A stretch of DNA of 64,000 bases. It comes from Roseiarcus sp963822215 (GTDB taxonomy: Bacteria; Pseudomonadota; Alphaproteobacteria; Rhizobiales; Beijerinckiaceae). The DNA lies in assembly GCA_963822215.1 (NCBI GenBank), contig CAWGGX010000005.1, forward strand, positions 62,001-126,000. The letters run 5' to 3'. Below, piece by piece: positions 8,683-16,771 of this stretch. The notes beneath the pieces are model-generated. The model saw nothing but the letters and a program-made list of their open reading frames with translations, had not been told where the DNA came from and searched no databases. Each line of letters begins with the position of its first letter. The first letter of the stretch is position 1. The position numbers were made by a program, and so were the translations under genes.

Positions 8683-10212
8683 CTAGCGTGCGCACACATT
8701 CGATTCGCGGACGAGTCAAACACATTTTTTGCAAACATCGCTTGATCGTTGAGAATCATGTGTGATTCTGTATCGGCCGGCCCTTTGTTTGGAGAGGATC
8801 GGCGATGACAGACGTGAACATTGGCTTCTTCGGCGACGTGCGCCTTGAAAAAAGGGGCGCCTGGCGGTGGAGCGCATGTGCGCGCGCATTAGCGCGGGCT
8901 TTCGCCAACTGTGCGACAGCCGGGCGGAGAAGGTTGGTCTGACGCGGTTTTTCCGCAATCCGAGAGTGACGGTGGAAGAAATTCTGCGCGGCGCGGCGGA
9001 GCGGACGGGAACCGCCGCGGCGGGACGGCACGTCCTGTTGATCCAGGATACGAGCGAAATCAACTATGAAGCCAAAGCCAAGCGCAAGCGTGGCCTTGGC
9101 CGCGTCGGCAACAGCAAGGACGTCGGCCTGTTCGTCCATCCGGCGCTGGCGGTCGACGCCGCCGACGGCGGCGTCCTGGGGCTCGCGGGGGCGACGATCT
9201 GGCGGCGAACGCGGATCAAGGAGGACGACTACCAGAGCCTGCCGATCGAGGAGAAGGAGAGCAACAAGTGGCTCGCCACGCCCCTGGCGGCGAAGCGGTT
9301 CCTGAACTCGGCGACGATGATCACCGAGATCTCCGATCGGGAGGCCGACATCTACGAGCATTTCGCCCGCGTGCCCGATGGGCGAACGCATGTCCTGGTT
9401 CGCGCCGTGCGCGATCGGGCGCTCATCGAGGCGGGCGAGCGGCTGCTGTCGAAGATCGCCGCCGCGCCGGAAGCGGGCCGTCTGAGCTTCGATCTGCCCG
9501 GCCGGCCCGGACGGACGGCCCGGAAGGTCACGCTGGCGGTGCGTTTCTGTCCGGTCGTCCTGCGTCGTCCCGAGCGCGGCGCCGACCGGCGGGATCCGCC
9601 CGGCGTCGCGCTCAATCTCGTCGAGGCGCGCGAAATCGACCCGCCGCCCTCCGAGGAGCCGATCGTCTGGCGCCTGTTGACGACGCATGGCGTGAGCACG
9701 CTTGCCCAAGCGGCGTGGATTATCGAGCTCTATCGCTATCGCTGGATCATCGAGCAGCTCTTCCGCACCCTCAAGTCGCAGGGCTTCGACCTCGAAGACA
9801 GCCTCTTGCGCGACGGCGACGCGCTCGAACGCCTGGCGGCGACCGCGCTGATCGCCGCCGCGAGCGTCATGCAACTGGTCCAGGGACGGGACGAGGCGGG
9901 CGCGGCTTTCCCGGCCGCGCGCGTCTTCGAACCCGACGAAATCGCCGTTCTGGAGGCGCTGGCCGGCAAATTCGAAGGCAAGACCCAGAAGCAGAAGAAC
10001 CCGCACCCCAGACGCAGCCTGGCTTGGGCGGCCTGGTGCATCGCCCGCCTCGGCGGCTGGACCGGCTACGCCAAAGAGCGTTCGCCAGGCCCTATCACCT
10101 TCGTCCACGGCCTGCGCCGCTTCCACGCCATCGCAGAAGGCTTCAATCTCGCCGCCGCCACCTCGCCTGCCCCACTTGACAGCTGAGCAAATCAAATGTG
10201 TGCGCACGCTAG
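8683..10212 (+). mobile_element. IS4-family (IS50-like) insertion sequence, complete ends
   Basis: 1530 bp. The ends are inverted repeats: CTAGCGTGCGCACACATT at 8683-8700 and its exact complement at 10195-10212; similarity continues to about 26 bp with two mismatches. The element is flanked by the direct repeat CCGACCGGG at 8674-8682 and 10213-10221. A 9-bp target duplication is typical of the IS50/Tn5 subgroup. Joining the flanks rebuilds continuous intergenic repeat DNA. Confidence 0.92.
8867..10186 (+). CDS. IS4-family transposase (N-terminus in another frame)
   Basis: 439 residues in this frame. DDE residues: LIQDTSE (first Asp), ITEISDREADIY (second Asp), and the Y-2-R-3-E-6-K signature in YRYRWIIEQLFRTLK, which carries the catalytic Glu. 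The expected N-terminal DNA-binding segment starts at ATG 8805 (MTDVNIGFFGDVRLEK) in a different frame and joins this one at the run of six A residues near 8848-8853. A -1 slip there, or one missing A, would restore one 460-residue protein. As listed, the frame lacks about 20 N-terminal residues, so activity depends on frameshifting. Confidence 0.88.
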   Translation: MERMCARISAGFRQLCDSRAEKVGLTRFFRNPRVTVEEILRGAAERTGTAAAGRHVLLIQDTSEINYEAKAKRKRGLGRVGNSKDVGLFVHPALAVDAADGGVLGLAGATIWRRTRIKEDDYQSLPIEEKESNKWLATPLAAKRFLNSATMITEISDREADIYEHFARVPDGRTHVLVRAVRDRALIEAGERLLSKIAAAPEAGRLSFDLPGRPGRTARKVTLAVRFCPVVLRRPERGADRRDPPGVALNLVEAREIDPPPSEEPIVWRLLTTHGVSTLAQAAWIIELYRYRWIIEQLFRTLKSQGFDLEDSLLRDGDALERLAATALIAAASVMQLVQGRDEAGAAFPAARVFEPDEIAVLEALAGKFEGKTQKQKNPHPRRSLAWAAWCIARLGGWTGYAKERSPGPITFVHGLRRFHAIAEGFNLAAATSPAPLDS

Positions 10213-10285
10213 CCGACCGGGAGAGGGAAGCCGCGAAGCGGCAGGGCGAGGGTCTGCCGGCGCGGTCGTCCCCGAACAGGGCGCT

Positions 10286-10654
10286 TCAGCGCCGCGCCGC
10301 CGCCGCTGCGAAAAGGACGGCCAGCGCGAGCCAGGCGAGCATCATGGTCGATCCGCCGATCGGGGCCGCAAACGGAAAGAGCCGCTCGCCGGCGAAGGCG
10401 CTGTGGGCGAGATCGGCCGCAAACAGCGAGGCGCCGGCCGCGAGGACGAAGCCGGCGATGAGCAGCGCGCGCGACGCGGCGGCGCGCGCGTGCGCCGCGA
10501 CGGCGAGGCAGGCCGCCGCATGCAAAATGAGAAAAAGCGCCGCCGTGCGCCCGAACTCGCCGCCGTCCTGATGCGCCGCGAGGGCCGCGAGGGCCACTCC
10601 GGCGGCGCCCATCAGCGCGGCGCAGGCGGAAAGGACCAAGGCGGCGCGGGTCAA
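10286..10654 (-). CDS. DUF423 small membrane protein
   Basis: 122 residues, four hydrophobic segments, with the DUF423 (YgdD-like) pattern GAAGVALAALAAHQDGG, then LFLILHAAACLAV, FAADLAHSAF and PIGGSTMMLAWLALA. I place the start at TTG 10654, preceded by AGGAG, because it gives the family length. The frame also runs upstream to ATG 10780, where the first 35 residues (MRRREFI..., Ala-rich) resemble a twin-arginine export signal. That extension may be a remnant or chance. Function of the family is unknown. Confidence 0.75.
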   Translation of the reverse strand: MTRAALVLSACAALMGAAGVALAALAAHQDGGEFGRTAALFLILHAAACLAVAAHARAAASRALLIAGFVLAAGASLFAADLAHSAFAGERLFPFAAPIGGSTMMLAWLALAVLFAAAAARR

Positions 10655-10816
10655 GGCTGGCTCCTGGACGTTTGGCGAGGCCGCAAGCGCGGGCGCGACT
10701 ATCGGATGAGCCAACAATACCGACGCCGGGGTTGCGGCGGCAACCGTCTTTGCCCAGATTATAAATTCGCGACGGCGCATCGCGATGGGGCCGCGGCGTC
10801 GACATGAGGGACGACA

Positions 10817-11170
10817 ATGTCAAGAAGTCTGGCCGGTACGTCGATGGCGATGGCCAAGGCGAACATGCAGTCGGGGATCGATGCGGCGGTCACCATCGCC
10901 GCCCGCACGCAAAACATGCTGTCTCCGGGGGGCGAGCCGATCGACAAGGCGCTCGAGGCCCAGATGATGGTGGCTGAGAAGGTCGAGGCGGCGGTTCAGG
11001 GCGCCTTTGCGGCACAGGCCGCCTGGGGAGCGTTCATGATCAAGGCGGCGTTCGGCGGGGTGCGCTCGGCCAAGGACGTCTCGTTCGGCCTCGCTGGGAT
11101 TGCCGAGGCTGCGGCAAGGCCGGCGCGCAAAAAGGTGCGCGCCAACGCGCGCCGCCTGACCAGGTCCTAG
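10817..11170 (+). CDS. Phasin-like small protein
   Basis: 117 residues, Ala-rich and predicted helical, without a signal peptide or membrane helix. It has an amphipathic middle (AEKVEAAVQGAFAAQAAWG) and a basic C-terminus (RKKVRANARRL). This composition is like phasins, which coat polyhydroxyalkanoate granules. The patatin and the GntP permease downstream fit a hydroxybutyrate theme. No diagnostic motif exists for such short proteins, so the call is tentative. It ends 15 bases before the DedA gene. Confidence 0.5.
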   Translation: MSRSLAGTSMAMAKANMQSGIDAAVTIAARTQNMLSPGGEPIDKALEAQMMVAEKVEAAVQGAFAAQAAWGAFMIKAAFGGVRSAKDVSFGLAGIAEAAARPARKKVRANARRLTRS

Positions 11171-11185
11171 GGCGTCGCCCGCCGC

Positions 11186-11848
11186 ATGGATGTCGTGCAT
11201 CACCTGCACGAGTATCTGGCGACCTACGGATATGTCGCGATCTTCGTGGTCGTCGGCCTCGAAAGTGCGGGTATTCCGGTGCCCGGCGAAACCATTTTGG
11301 TCACCGGGGCGGTTCTGGCGGCTCAGGGCAGGCTTCATCTCTGGGGTGTGATCGGCGCTGCGGCCGCCGGCGCCATTCTCGGCGACAATTGCGGCTACTG
11401 GGTCGGGCGCGAGTTCGGCTTCCCGCTGGTCTATCGCTTTGGCCGCTACGTCAGCCTGGACGAACGGCGGCTGAAGCTTGGCCAGTACCTCTTCCTCAAG
11501 CAGGGCGCCAAGATCGTGTTCTTCGGCCGGTTCGTCGCCTTTCTGCGCACCTGGGCCGCCTTCCTCGCGGGGGTCAACCGTTTCAACTGGGAGCGGTTTT
11601 TCCTGTTCAACGCGGCGGGCGGCGTCGTCTGGGCGTCGATCTTCGGCGTCGGCGGCTACCTGCTCGGACGCGCGTTCGAAACCTATGCGAAGCCGGTCGG
11701 GCTCGCCGTGCTCGCCGTCGCCGTCGTCGCCTTCGTTCTCGGCGGCCGGTTTGTCCGCAGCCACGCGGAGCAGCTCCAGGAGGAGGCTGAGCGGGCGTTT
11801 CCCGGGCCGCTTGTCCACCCGAAGGCGCCGAAGGCCCCGGCCCCCTGA
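11186..11848 (+). CDS. DedA-family membrane protein
   Basis: 220 residues with the DedA/SNARE-associated domain: LESAGIPVPGE near residue 28, GDNCGYWVGRE, and GRFVAFLRTWAAFLAG with the conserved Arg residues. Four to five membrane segments are visible. Members of this family are implicated in lipid flipping (undecaprenyl phosphate or phosphatidylethanolamine) and envelope homeostasis. The C-terminus is a short Pro/Lys-rich tail. Direction and spacing suggest cotranscription with the gene at 10817. Confidence 0.9.
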   Translation: MDVVHHLHEYLATYGYVAIFVVVGLESAGIPVPGETILVTGAVLAAQGRLHLWGVIGAAAAGAILGDNCGYWVGREFGFPLVYRFGRYVSLDERRLKLGQYLFLKQGAKIVFFGRFVAFLRTWAAFLAGVNRFNWERFFLFNAAGGVVWASIFGVGGYLLGRAFETYAKPVGLAVLAVAVVAFVLGGRFVRSHAEQLQEEAERAFPGPLVHPKAPKAPAP

Positions 11849-11985
11849 TTTGACGCTTGTCGGTCAAGCTGCGAGAAGCGCTCCGCGGTCGCTCAGGCGT
11901 CATGACACTTTCAAAGCGATAATCCGTAATGGCGGGCCGTCGTGGTCGCACGGGCGGCGCTTTTTTCGCTGTGGACGGGTCAAAC

Positions 11986-13035
11986 ATGGCAAAGACACCG
12001 AATCGCCCGGCCGCCGCGCCGCGTCAGACCGTGCCGGTGGATCTGGCCCTTCAGGGCGGGGGGTCGCATGGCGCCTTCACCTGGGGCGTGCTCGACCGCC
12101 TGCTGGAAGAGCCGTGGCTGAAGATCGAGGCGATTTCGGGCGCCTCCGCCGGCGCGATGAACGGCGCGGTGCTGGTCAGCGGCTACATGCAGGGCGGCGC
12201 CGCGGGGGCGCGGGCGGCGCTCGACGCCTATTGGGGCCGGGTCGCGGAGGCGGCGCGGTTCAGCCCGCTCCAGCGCTCGCCGCTTGACCGGCTGATGAAC
12301 CGCTGGAGCCTCGACACCTCTCCGGCCTATCTCGCGATGGACCTGATGTCGCGGGTGATTTCGCCCTACAGCCTCAATCCGTTCGGCCATAACCCGATCA
12401 GCGACATCCTCGAGAAGAGCATCGACTTCGCCCATCTCGGCGAAGCCTCGATCAAGCTCTTCATCACCGCGACCAACGTGCATACCGGACGCGGGCGCGT
12501 GTTCCGCAACCATGAGCTGACGCCCGACGTGCTGCTCGCCTCGGCCTGCCTGCCGACGATGTTCCAGGCGATCGAGATCGACGGCGAACCCTACTGGGAC
12601 GGCGGCTTCGTCGGCAACCCGACCATCACGCCGCTGGTGCGCGAAAGCGACGCGCTCGACGTGATCCTGGTGCAGATCAACCCGCGCGTCCGGGCCGAGA
12701 CGCCGCGCACGGCAAGCGAGATCCTCAACCGGCTGAACGAGATCTCGTTCAACTCGCCGCTGATGAAGGAATTGCGCATGATCGCGCTCCTGCGGCAGGC
12801 CGCCGACCCGGGAACCGGCGAGGGCGCACGCTGGGCGCGTATGCTCATGCACCGGATCGCCACCGACAAGCTGGCTGAATATGGCGCCTCGTCGAAGCTC
12901 AACGCCGAGAGCGAGTTTCTCACGATGCTGAAGGAGGACGGGCGGCGCGCCGCCGGCGCCTTCCTCGCCGAGCATGGCGACGCGCTCGGCAAGCGATCGA
13001 CGGCCGACCTCGACGAACTGCTCGCGGAGGTCTGA
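11986..13035 (+). CDS. Patatin-like phospholipase family protein
   Basis: 349 residues. The oxyanion-hole GGGSHG is near residue 24, the nucleophile elbow GASAG has Ser54, and the catalytic Asp lies in WDGGF. All elements of the Ser-Asp dyad are present. ATG 11986 was chosen over the open frame from 11929 because it precedes the normal N-terminus. It ends 2 bases before the GntP gene. In rhizobia similar patatin genes are found with 3-hydroxybutyrate genes, so a role in lipid or PHB mobilisation is possible; that is inference. Confidence 0.9.
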   Translation: MAKTPNRPAAAPRQTVPVDLALQGGGSHGAFTWGVLDRLLEEPWLKIEAISGASAGAMNGAVLVSGYMQGGAAGARAALDAYWGRVAEAARFSPLQRSPLDRLMNRWSLDTSPAYLAMDLMSRVISPYSLNPFGHNPISDILEKSIDFAHLGEASIKLFITATNVHTGRGRVFRNHELTPDVLLASACLPTMFQAIEIDGEPYWDGGFVGNPTITPLVRESDALDVILVQINPRVRAETPRTASEILNRLNEISFNSPLMKELRMIALLRQAADPGTGEGARWARMLMHRIATDKLAEYGASSKLNAESEFLTMLKEDGRRAAGAFLAEHGDALGKRSTADLDELLAEV

Positions 13036-13037
13036 CG

Positions 13038-14510
13038 ATGGGCGGCTCCGATCTGATCGGCCTTCTCGGGATTCTCCTCGGCCTCGGCGTCCTGATCTGG
13101 TTCGCCTTCAAGGGCTGGAGCGTTCTGTTGCTCGCGCCGATCGCCGCGGTGATCGCGGCGTTCGTCTCGCGCGAGCCCATCCTCGCCCACTGGACCCAGA
13201 CGTTCATGCGCAGCGGGGCCGGCTTCTTCGCCCAGTTCTTCCCGCTCTTTCTGCTCGGCGCCCTGTTCGGCAAGCTGATGGAAGACTCGGGCTCGGTCAC
13301 CTCGATCGCCAATTTCATGACCGAGAAGCTCGGCGCGGGACGGGTGATCCTCGCGGTCGTCCTCGGCGGCGCCGTCGTCACTTACGGCGGCGTCAGTCTG
13401 TTCGTGGCTTTCTTCGTCATCGCGCCGATGGCCCAGAACCTGTTCCGCTCGGCCGGCATTCCGCGGCGCCTGATGCCGGCGGCGATCATGCTCGGCACGG
13501 CGACCTTCACCATGTCGGCGATGCCCGGCACGCCCTCGATCCAGAACACCATCCCGATGCCCTTCTTCGGCACCACGCCGTTCGCCGCGCCCGGACTCGG
13601 CATCCTCGCTTCGCTGATCATGTTCGGCTTCGGACTCTGGTGGCTGCAGCGGCAGGAGGCCGCCGCCAAGGCCAAGGGCGAGCGGTTCGGCGACGGGGAG
13701 CTGAAATCGGCCGAGACGCTCGCTCACAACGACACCCTGCGCGAACGCGCGTCGACGGCGCACGAATTCGATCCAGCCGAGATCGCCCACGGAACCGTGG
13801 CGATTCAGGGCCCGTCGTTCGCCGCCGCCGCCGCCCCGATCGTGGTGGTGATCCTAGTCAACCTCATCCTCTCGCTGATCGTCCTCCCGCGGGTCGACCT
13901 GAGCTTTCTGGCGAAGCCGGAGTGGGGCGGGGTGTCGCCGGCCGCCGTTACTGGCGTCTGGTCGGTGATCGCGGCGCTGACCTGCGCCATCCTGACCGTG
14001 CTCGCGCTCAACATCCGCCGCATCCCCAACCTGCGCGCCACCATGGACGCCGGCGTCAACGCGTCCGCGCTGCCGGTGATCAACGTGGCGAGCCTGGTCG
14101 GGTTCGGCGCGGTGGTGGCGGCGCTGCCGGCGTTCGCAATGGTGCGCGACGCGGTGCTCGGGATCGGCGGCGGCCCGCTGGTGTCGCTCGCGGTCGCGAC
14201 CAACATCCTGGCCGCGCTGACCGGCTCCGCGTCGGGCGGCCTGACGATCGCGCTCGACGCGCTCGGCTCGACCTTCCTCGAGCGGGCCTCGCAGATCGGC
14301 ATGGACCCGGCGCTTCTCCACCGCGTCGCGGTGATTAGCTCCGGAACCCTCGACAGCCTGCCGCACAACGGCGCCGTCGTGACGCTCCTCTCCGTCTGTG
14401 GCTCGAACCACGGCGAAGCCTACAAGGACGTCTTTGTCGTCGCCATTGGCGGCGCCCTCATCGCGCTGGCCGTCGTGGTCGCGCTCGGAACGCTGGTCGG
14501 GTCGTTCTGA
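13038..14510 (+). CDS. GntP-family permease
   Basis: 490 residues with about 12-14 hydrophobic segments. GALFGKLMEDSGS, GGAVVTYGGVSLFVAFFV, and the C-terminal SSGTLDSLPHNGAV segment are typical of the GntP (gluconate/H+ symporter) family. It is an inner membrane carrier of small organic acids. The substrate is unknown; because of the patatin 2 bases upstream, D-3-hydroxybutyrate is a plausible guess. A cytoplasmic loop of about 45 charged residues lies near residues 205-255. Confidence 0.9.
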   Translation: MGGSDLIGLLGILLGLGVLIWFAFKGWSVLLLAPIAAVIAAFVSREPILAHWTQTFMRSGAGFFAQFFPLFLLGALFGKLMEDSGSVTSIANFMTEKLGAGRVILAVVLGGAVVTYGGVSLFVAFFVIAPMAQNLFRSAGIPRRLMPAAIMLGTATFTMSAMPGTPSIQNTIPMPFFGTTPFAAPGLGILASLIMFGFGLWWLQRQEAAAKAKGERFGDGELKSAETLAHNDTLRERASTAHEFDPAEIAHGTVAIQGPSFAAAAAPIVVVILVNLILSLIVLPRVDLSFLAKPEWGGVSPAAVTGVWSVIAALTCAILTVLALNIRRIPNLRATMDAGVNASALPVINVASLVGFGAVVAALPAFAMVRDAVLGIGGGPLVSLAVATNILAALTGSASGGLTIALDALGSTFLERASQIGMDPALLHRVAVISSGTLDSLPHNGAVVTLLSVCGSNHGEAYKDVFVVAIGGALIALAVVVALGTLVGSF

Positions 14511-14659
14511 GGCGCTTTGCGGCCGCAACGGCGTTTCGCCGAGAACGCTCGGCAAATGAATCGAAGACCCGACCCGCGCCATTCCGGCTCCCGAATCGAG
14601 CTTTTTCAGTGGCTTGCGGCGCGGTTCGATTCCGCGCGTAGCTCTTGAGCCGCCCTGTG

Positions 14660-14798
14660 GCGCGCCCACACCACCACCCTTCGGGTGCTCCCCCTCCCCG
14701 GTTTCGCTCGCGCTACACGGGGGAGAGGCGTCTGCGCTTTCCTCCCCTCCGCGTCAGCGTGGGGAGGGGGACCATGCGCAGCATGGTGGAGGGGGGCG
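14660..14798. repeat. Dispersed GC-rich inverted repeat
   Basis: Imperfect long inverted repeat: CCACCACCCTTCGGGTGCTC and CCCCTCCCC on the left, GGGGAGGGGGACCATGC and GCATGGTGGAGGGG on the right. It has no coding character and overruns the 3' end of the small gene on the other strand. Confidence 0.55.
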
Positions 14799-15038
14799 AT
14801 TGCGGAAGGTCGGACTCTGCGGCAGTTGCTCCGGCACTCTCCGCCGCCAAAAGCCGTCGTGGCCGCCGAGCGTGCGTACGATCCTGACCGCCCGGTCGGC
14901 GGTCGCGAGGTTTGTCTCCGACATCGCGCCGTAGGATGTGCGCAGCGCCTCGTTGAGCCGGTTGGCCTGCACGGCGACGAATTCGTCGGCGGCCTCAGGG
15001 CCGCGGCGCGCGATGAGTGCGCGAACGGATTTGCGCAT
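14754..15038 (-). pseudogene. Small protein with its C-terminus replaced by repeat DNA
   Basis: The frame encodes 94 residues. The first 60 (RKSVRALIARRGPEAADEF, then RLNEALRTSYGAMSETNLATADRAVRIVRTLGG) look like a real helical protein of a type often found beside phage-packaging genes. The last 30 residues are Pro-rich and come from the inverted repeat at 14660-14798. The gene therefore looks truncated. I do not recognise a function. Confidence 0.4.
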
Positions 15039-15100
15039 CCCGCGCTGGGAATCGAAGCAAGTCTCGCCGTAATCCCGCGAATTCCGCGTAGTCCCAAATC

Positions 15101-15301
15101 CTAGGCGAGAAGCTCGCGCCCGAGGTTTCGCGAAACGGAAGCGCGCCCGTAGGGGTCGAGCACGCGCATCCGGACGCCGTGAGGCGGGCAGGCCCTGTTG
15201 ACGCCGCGCTGGAACAACGCGGTTCTGGCGCTTCCGGCGTCGGCTCGCACTTCACGAATGACGTTGTCCGAACGGTCGAGAAATTGCACTCGGTACTGCA
15301 T
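15101..15301 (-). CDS. Small conserved-looking protein, function unknown
   Basis: 66 residues from ATG 15301 (MQYRVQFLDRSDNVIREVRA), alternating hydrophobic and charged as a small beta-rich domain, ending in VSRNLGRELLA. The middle (GVNRACPPHGVRMRVLDPYGR) resembles small hypothetical proteins seen in Rhizobiales. The first ATG of the frame is at 15313; 15301 fits the start of the domain better. It lies upstream of, and in the same direction as, the truncated gene at 14754. Confidence 0.45.
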   Translation of the reverse strand: MQYRVQFLDRSDNVIREVRADAGSARTALFQRGVNRACPPHGVRMRVLDPYGRASVSRNLGRELLA

Positions 15302-15313
15302 CGGTCGCCTCAT

Positions 15314-15960
15314 CGAGTGAAAGTCAATGGCTGGCGCTCTGTAAGGGGACGAACAAAGCGCGACGCGTGCGCCGCAGTCTGGAAACGCCTGCGGCCGTTC
15401 GTGAACTCATCCTGGCCATGAATGCGTACGGCTTCGAAACTGCTCCGGGAATGCGCCAATGCGCCGCGCGCCAAGGCGCCGCACCGGCTGTAACCAATGA
15501 CGCGCATCGGCGGCTCGCTGACCCTCGGCGAAGATTCGACGGCGCCGGGCGCGCCGCGCACAAACGAAGTCGGGCCAGGGATACGTTCCCTGGCCCGAAC
15601 TTGGGTCAGCATCTCACACCAAATGCGTGCGCACACATTTGGCTGCTGGCGCGCGAAGCATCGTAGATTGCCGAGAAACGCGCTTTGACGCGGATCAAAC
15701 CAGGATTGGGAATGACGCGTCCAGGGCTTGCGTCGACTGTCGCCGTGTCTCCGCATCCGGCCCCCTATCCGACGTGTCCAGACCCGCGCAAGCCTCGCCG
15801 GCATAGTCCTGCAGCTACGGATTCTGAAAAGTCTGTCGGCTCAACAGATGTGTTAGTGCGACACTTCTTCGCTTGTTAGCGCCGAAAACATCGTCCTATG
15901 TCAACCGGCGACAGGGACTGTTTCTCTGCATCTGCGGGCCCGGGCCGGGGGAGATCGGAA
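15314..15960. other. Non-coding stretch with a strong hairpin and an IS-end-like palindrome
   Basis: No supported gene. An 11-bp perfect hairpin (CGGGCCAGGGA, loop TACGT, TCCCTGGCCCG) is at 15571-15597 without a T-run. At 15621-15640 lies an imperfect palindrome whose right half matches 17 bases of the IS4 terminal repeat found at 8683. Confidence 0.5.
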
Positions 15961-16233
15961 ATGAGTTTGAGCGGCGTGCTTGATGATCTCGATGAGACAT
16001 TGACCCAAAGCAGCAAAGTGGCGGCGTCGCTGGGCGACGAATTTCTGGTCTATGTGCTGGACATGGCGATCCTGCACGTCAGAAAACAAGCGATCCACGT
16101 CAACGACAATGTCGAGCGCTCACCACGGAGATCGCCCGTACGCCGCGTCACGTCGTCAAAGCGTGCGAGCAGAAAGGATCCCCTGGTCGAGATGAGAAGC
16201 CAGCATCCTCAGCTCAATGAGGCACAATCTTAG
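15961..16233 (+). CDS. Hypothetical small protein
   Basis: 90 residues from ATG 15961 (MSLSGVLDDLDETLTQSSKV). The first 45 residues are a plausible amphipathic helical domain (VAASLGDEFLVYVLDMAILHVRKQA). The second half is basic and low in complexity (RRSPVRRVTSSKRASRK). The frame is open further upstream to 15898. No family is recognised; it may be a remnant next to the palindrome carrying IS110 copy 1. Confidence 0.35.
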   Translation: MSLSGVLDDLDETLTQSSKVAASLGDEFLVYVLDMAILHVRKQAIHVNDNVERSPRRSPVRRVTSSKRASRKDPLVEMRSQHPQLNEAQS

Positions 16234-16243
16234 AGCAGCAATC

Positions 16244-16361
16244 TTAGAGCAGTTTTCGATCAAATCGAAGCGCCCTCGTCATTGCGAGCGACCCCCGGGT
16301 CAAAGAGCCCGGGGGGAAGCAATCCAGCAGAACGTCGGGGGCTCTACGATCCCCTAGATTG
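16244..16361. repeat. Dispersed palindrome, part adjoining IS110 copy 1
   Basis: Contains GTCATTGCGAGCGACCCCCG and AAGCAATCCAG, the halves of a dispersed palindrome. An intact copy is at 34504-34614 and another split copy flanks IS110 copy 2. The other half of this copy is at 17993-18068. Confidence 0.8.
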
Positions 16362-16771
16362 CTCTTATGTCCTTCGTCAAGGGGTCGGACGCACCCTCCC
16401 GTTTCCGCTTCAGGGGTGGGCGGAGTGATGGCGTTGGATGATTGCGCAGAGGTGGGGGCGAGGCCTGTTGGACGTCGGTGATCAAGCTCTAATACGCGTA
16501 TTTGTTCCGCATGTCCGAGTTTCGTCCGGGGCTGCTCCACGTCTTCGTACGGGCGTCGATGCGTCGATCGGCCACTTGCAATCCTCGGGAGTTCCCCTGC
16601 CGCGGCTTCACCCCCGCCGCTGCGCAATGTTTGTTGCATCCGTCTGCCGTATCCCTCCTCGGTCTGTGTGGGGTCAGTCGACGCGATGGCGCGCCGCCCG
16701 CGATGGCGCGGGATCGCATGAAGCCGCTCGCGAAGCGCGCTCCCAAATTGCGCTGTAGCGAGCGAGCGGCT
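16362..16771 (-). ncRNA. Candidate bridge RNA region in the 3' end of IS110 copy 1
   Basis: This 410-bp stretch after the transposase stop has no credible gene. It starts with a perfect 16-bp inverted repeat (GCATGAAGCCGCTCGC, 16716-16731, pairing with 16762-16777) that overlaps the stop codon. IS110-family elements encode a bridge RNA in a non-coding end, on the 3' side in the IS1111 subgroup. Position and structure agree; transcription is not shown. Confidence 0.4.

Noticed and set aside
8756..10207. Long minus-strand reading frame opposite the IS4 transposase.
   Set aside because: It is the shadow of the transposase in GC-rich DNA: Arg/Asp/Ala-rich with no domain.
12591..13790. Long minus-strand frame opposite the patatin and GntP genes.
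   Set aside because: Composition is Arg/Glu/Gly-rich shadow coding and both plus-strand genes are certain.
14615..14650. TTCGATT loop in a GC stem, like a tRNA T-arm.
   Set aside because: No matching acceptor strand, D-arm or anticodon arm is found upstream at the needed distance.
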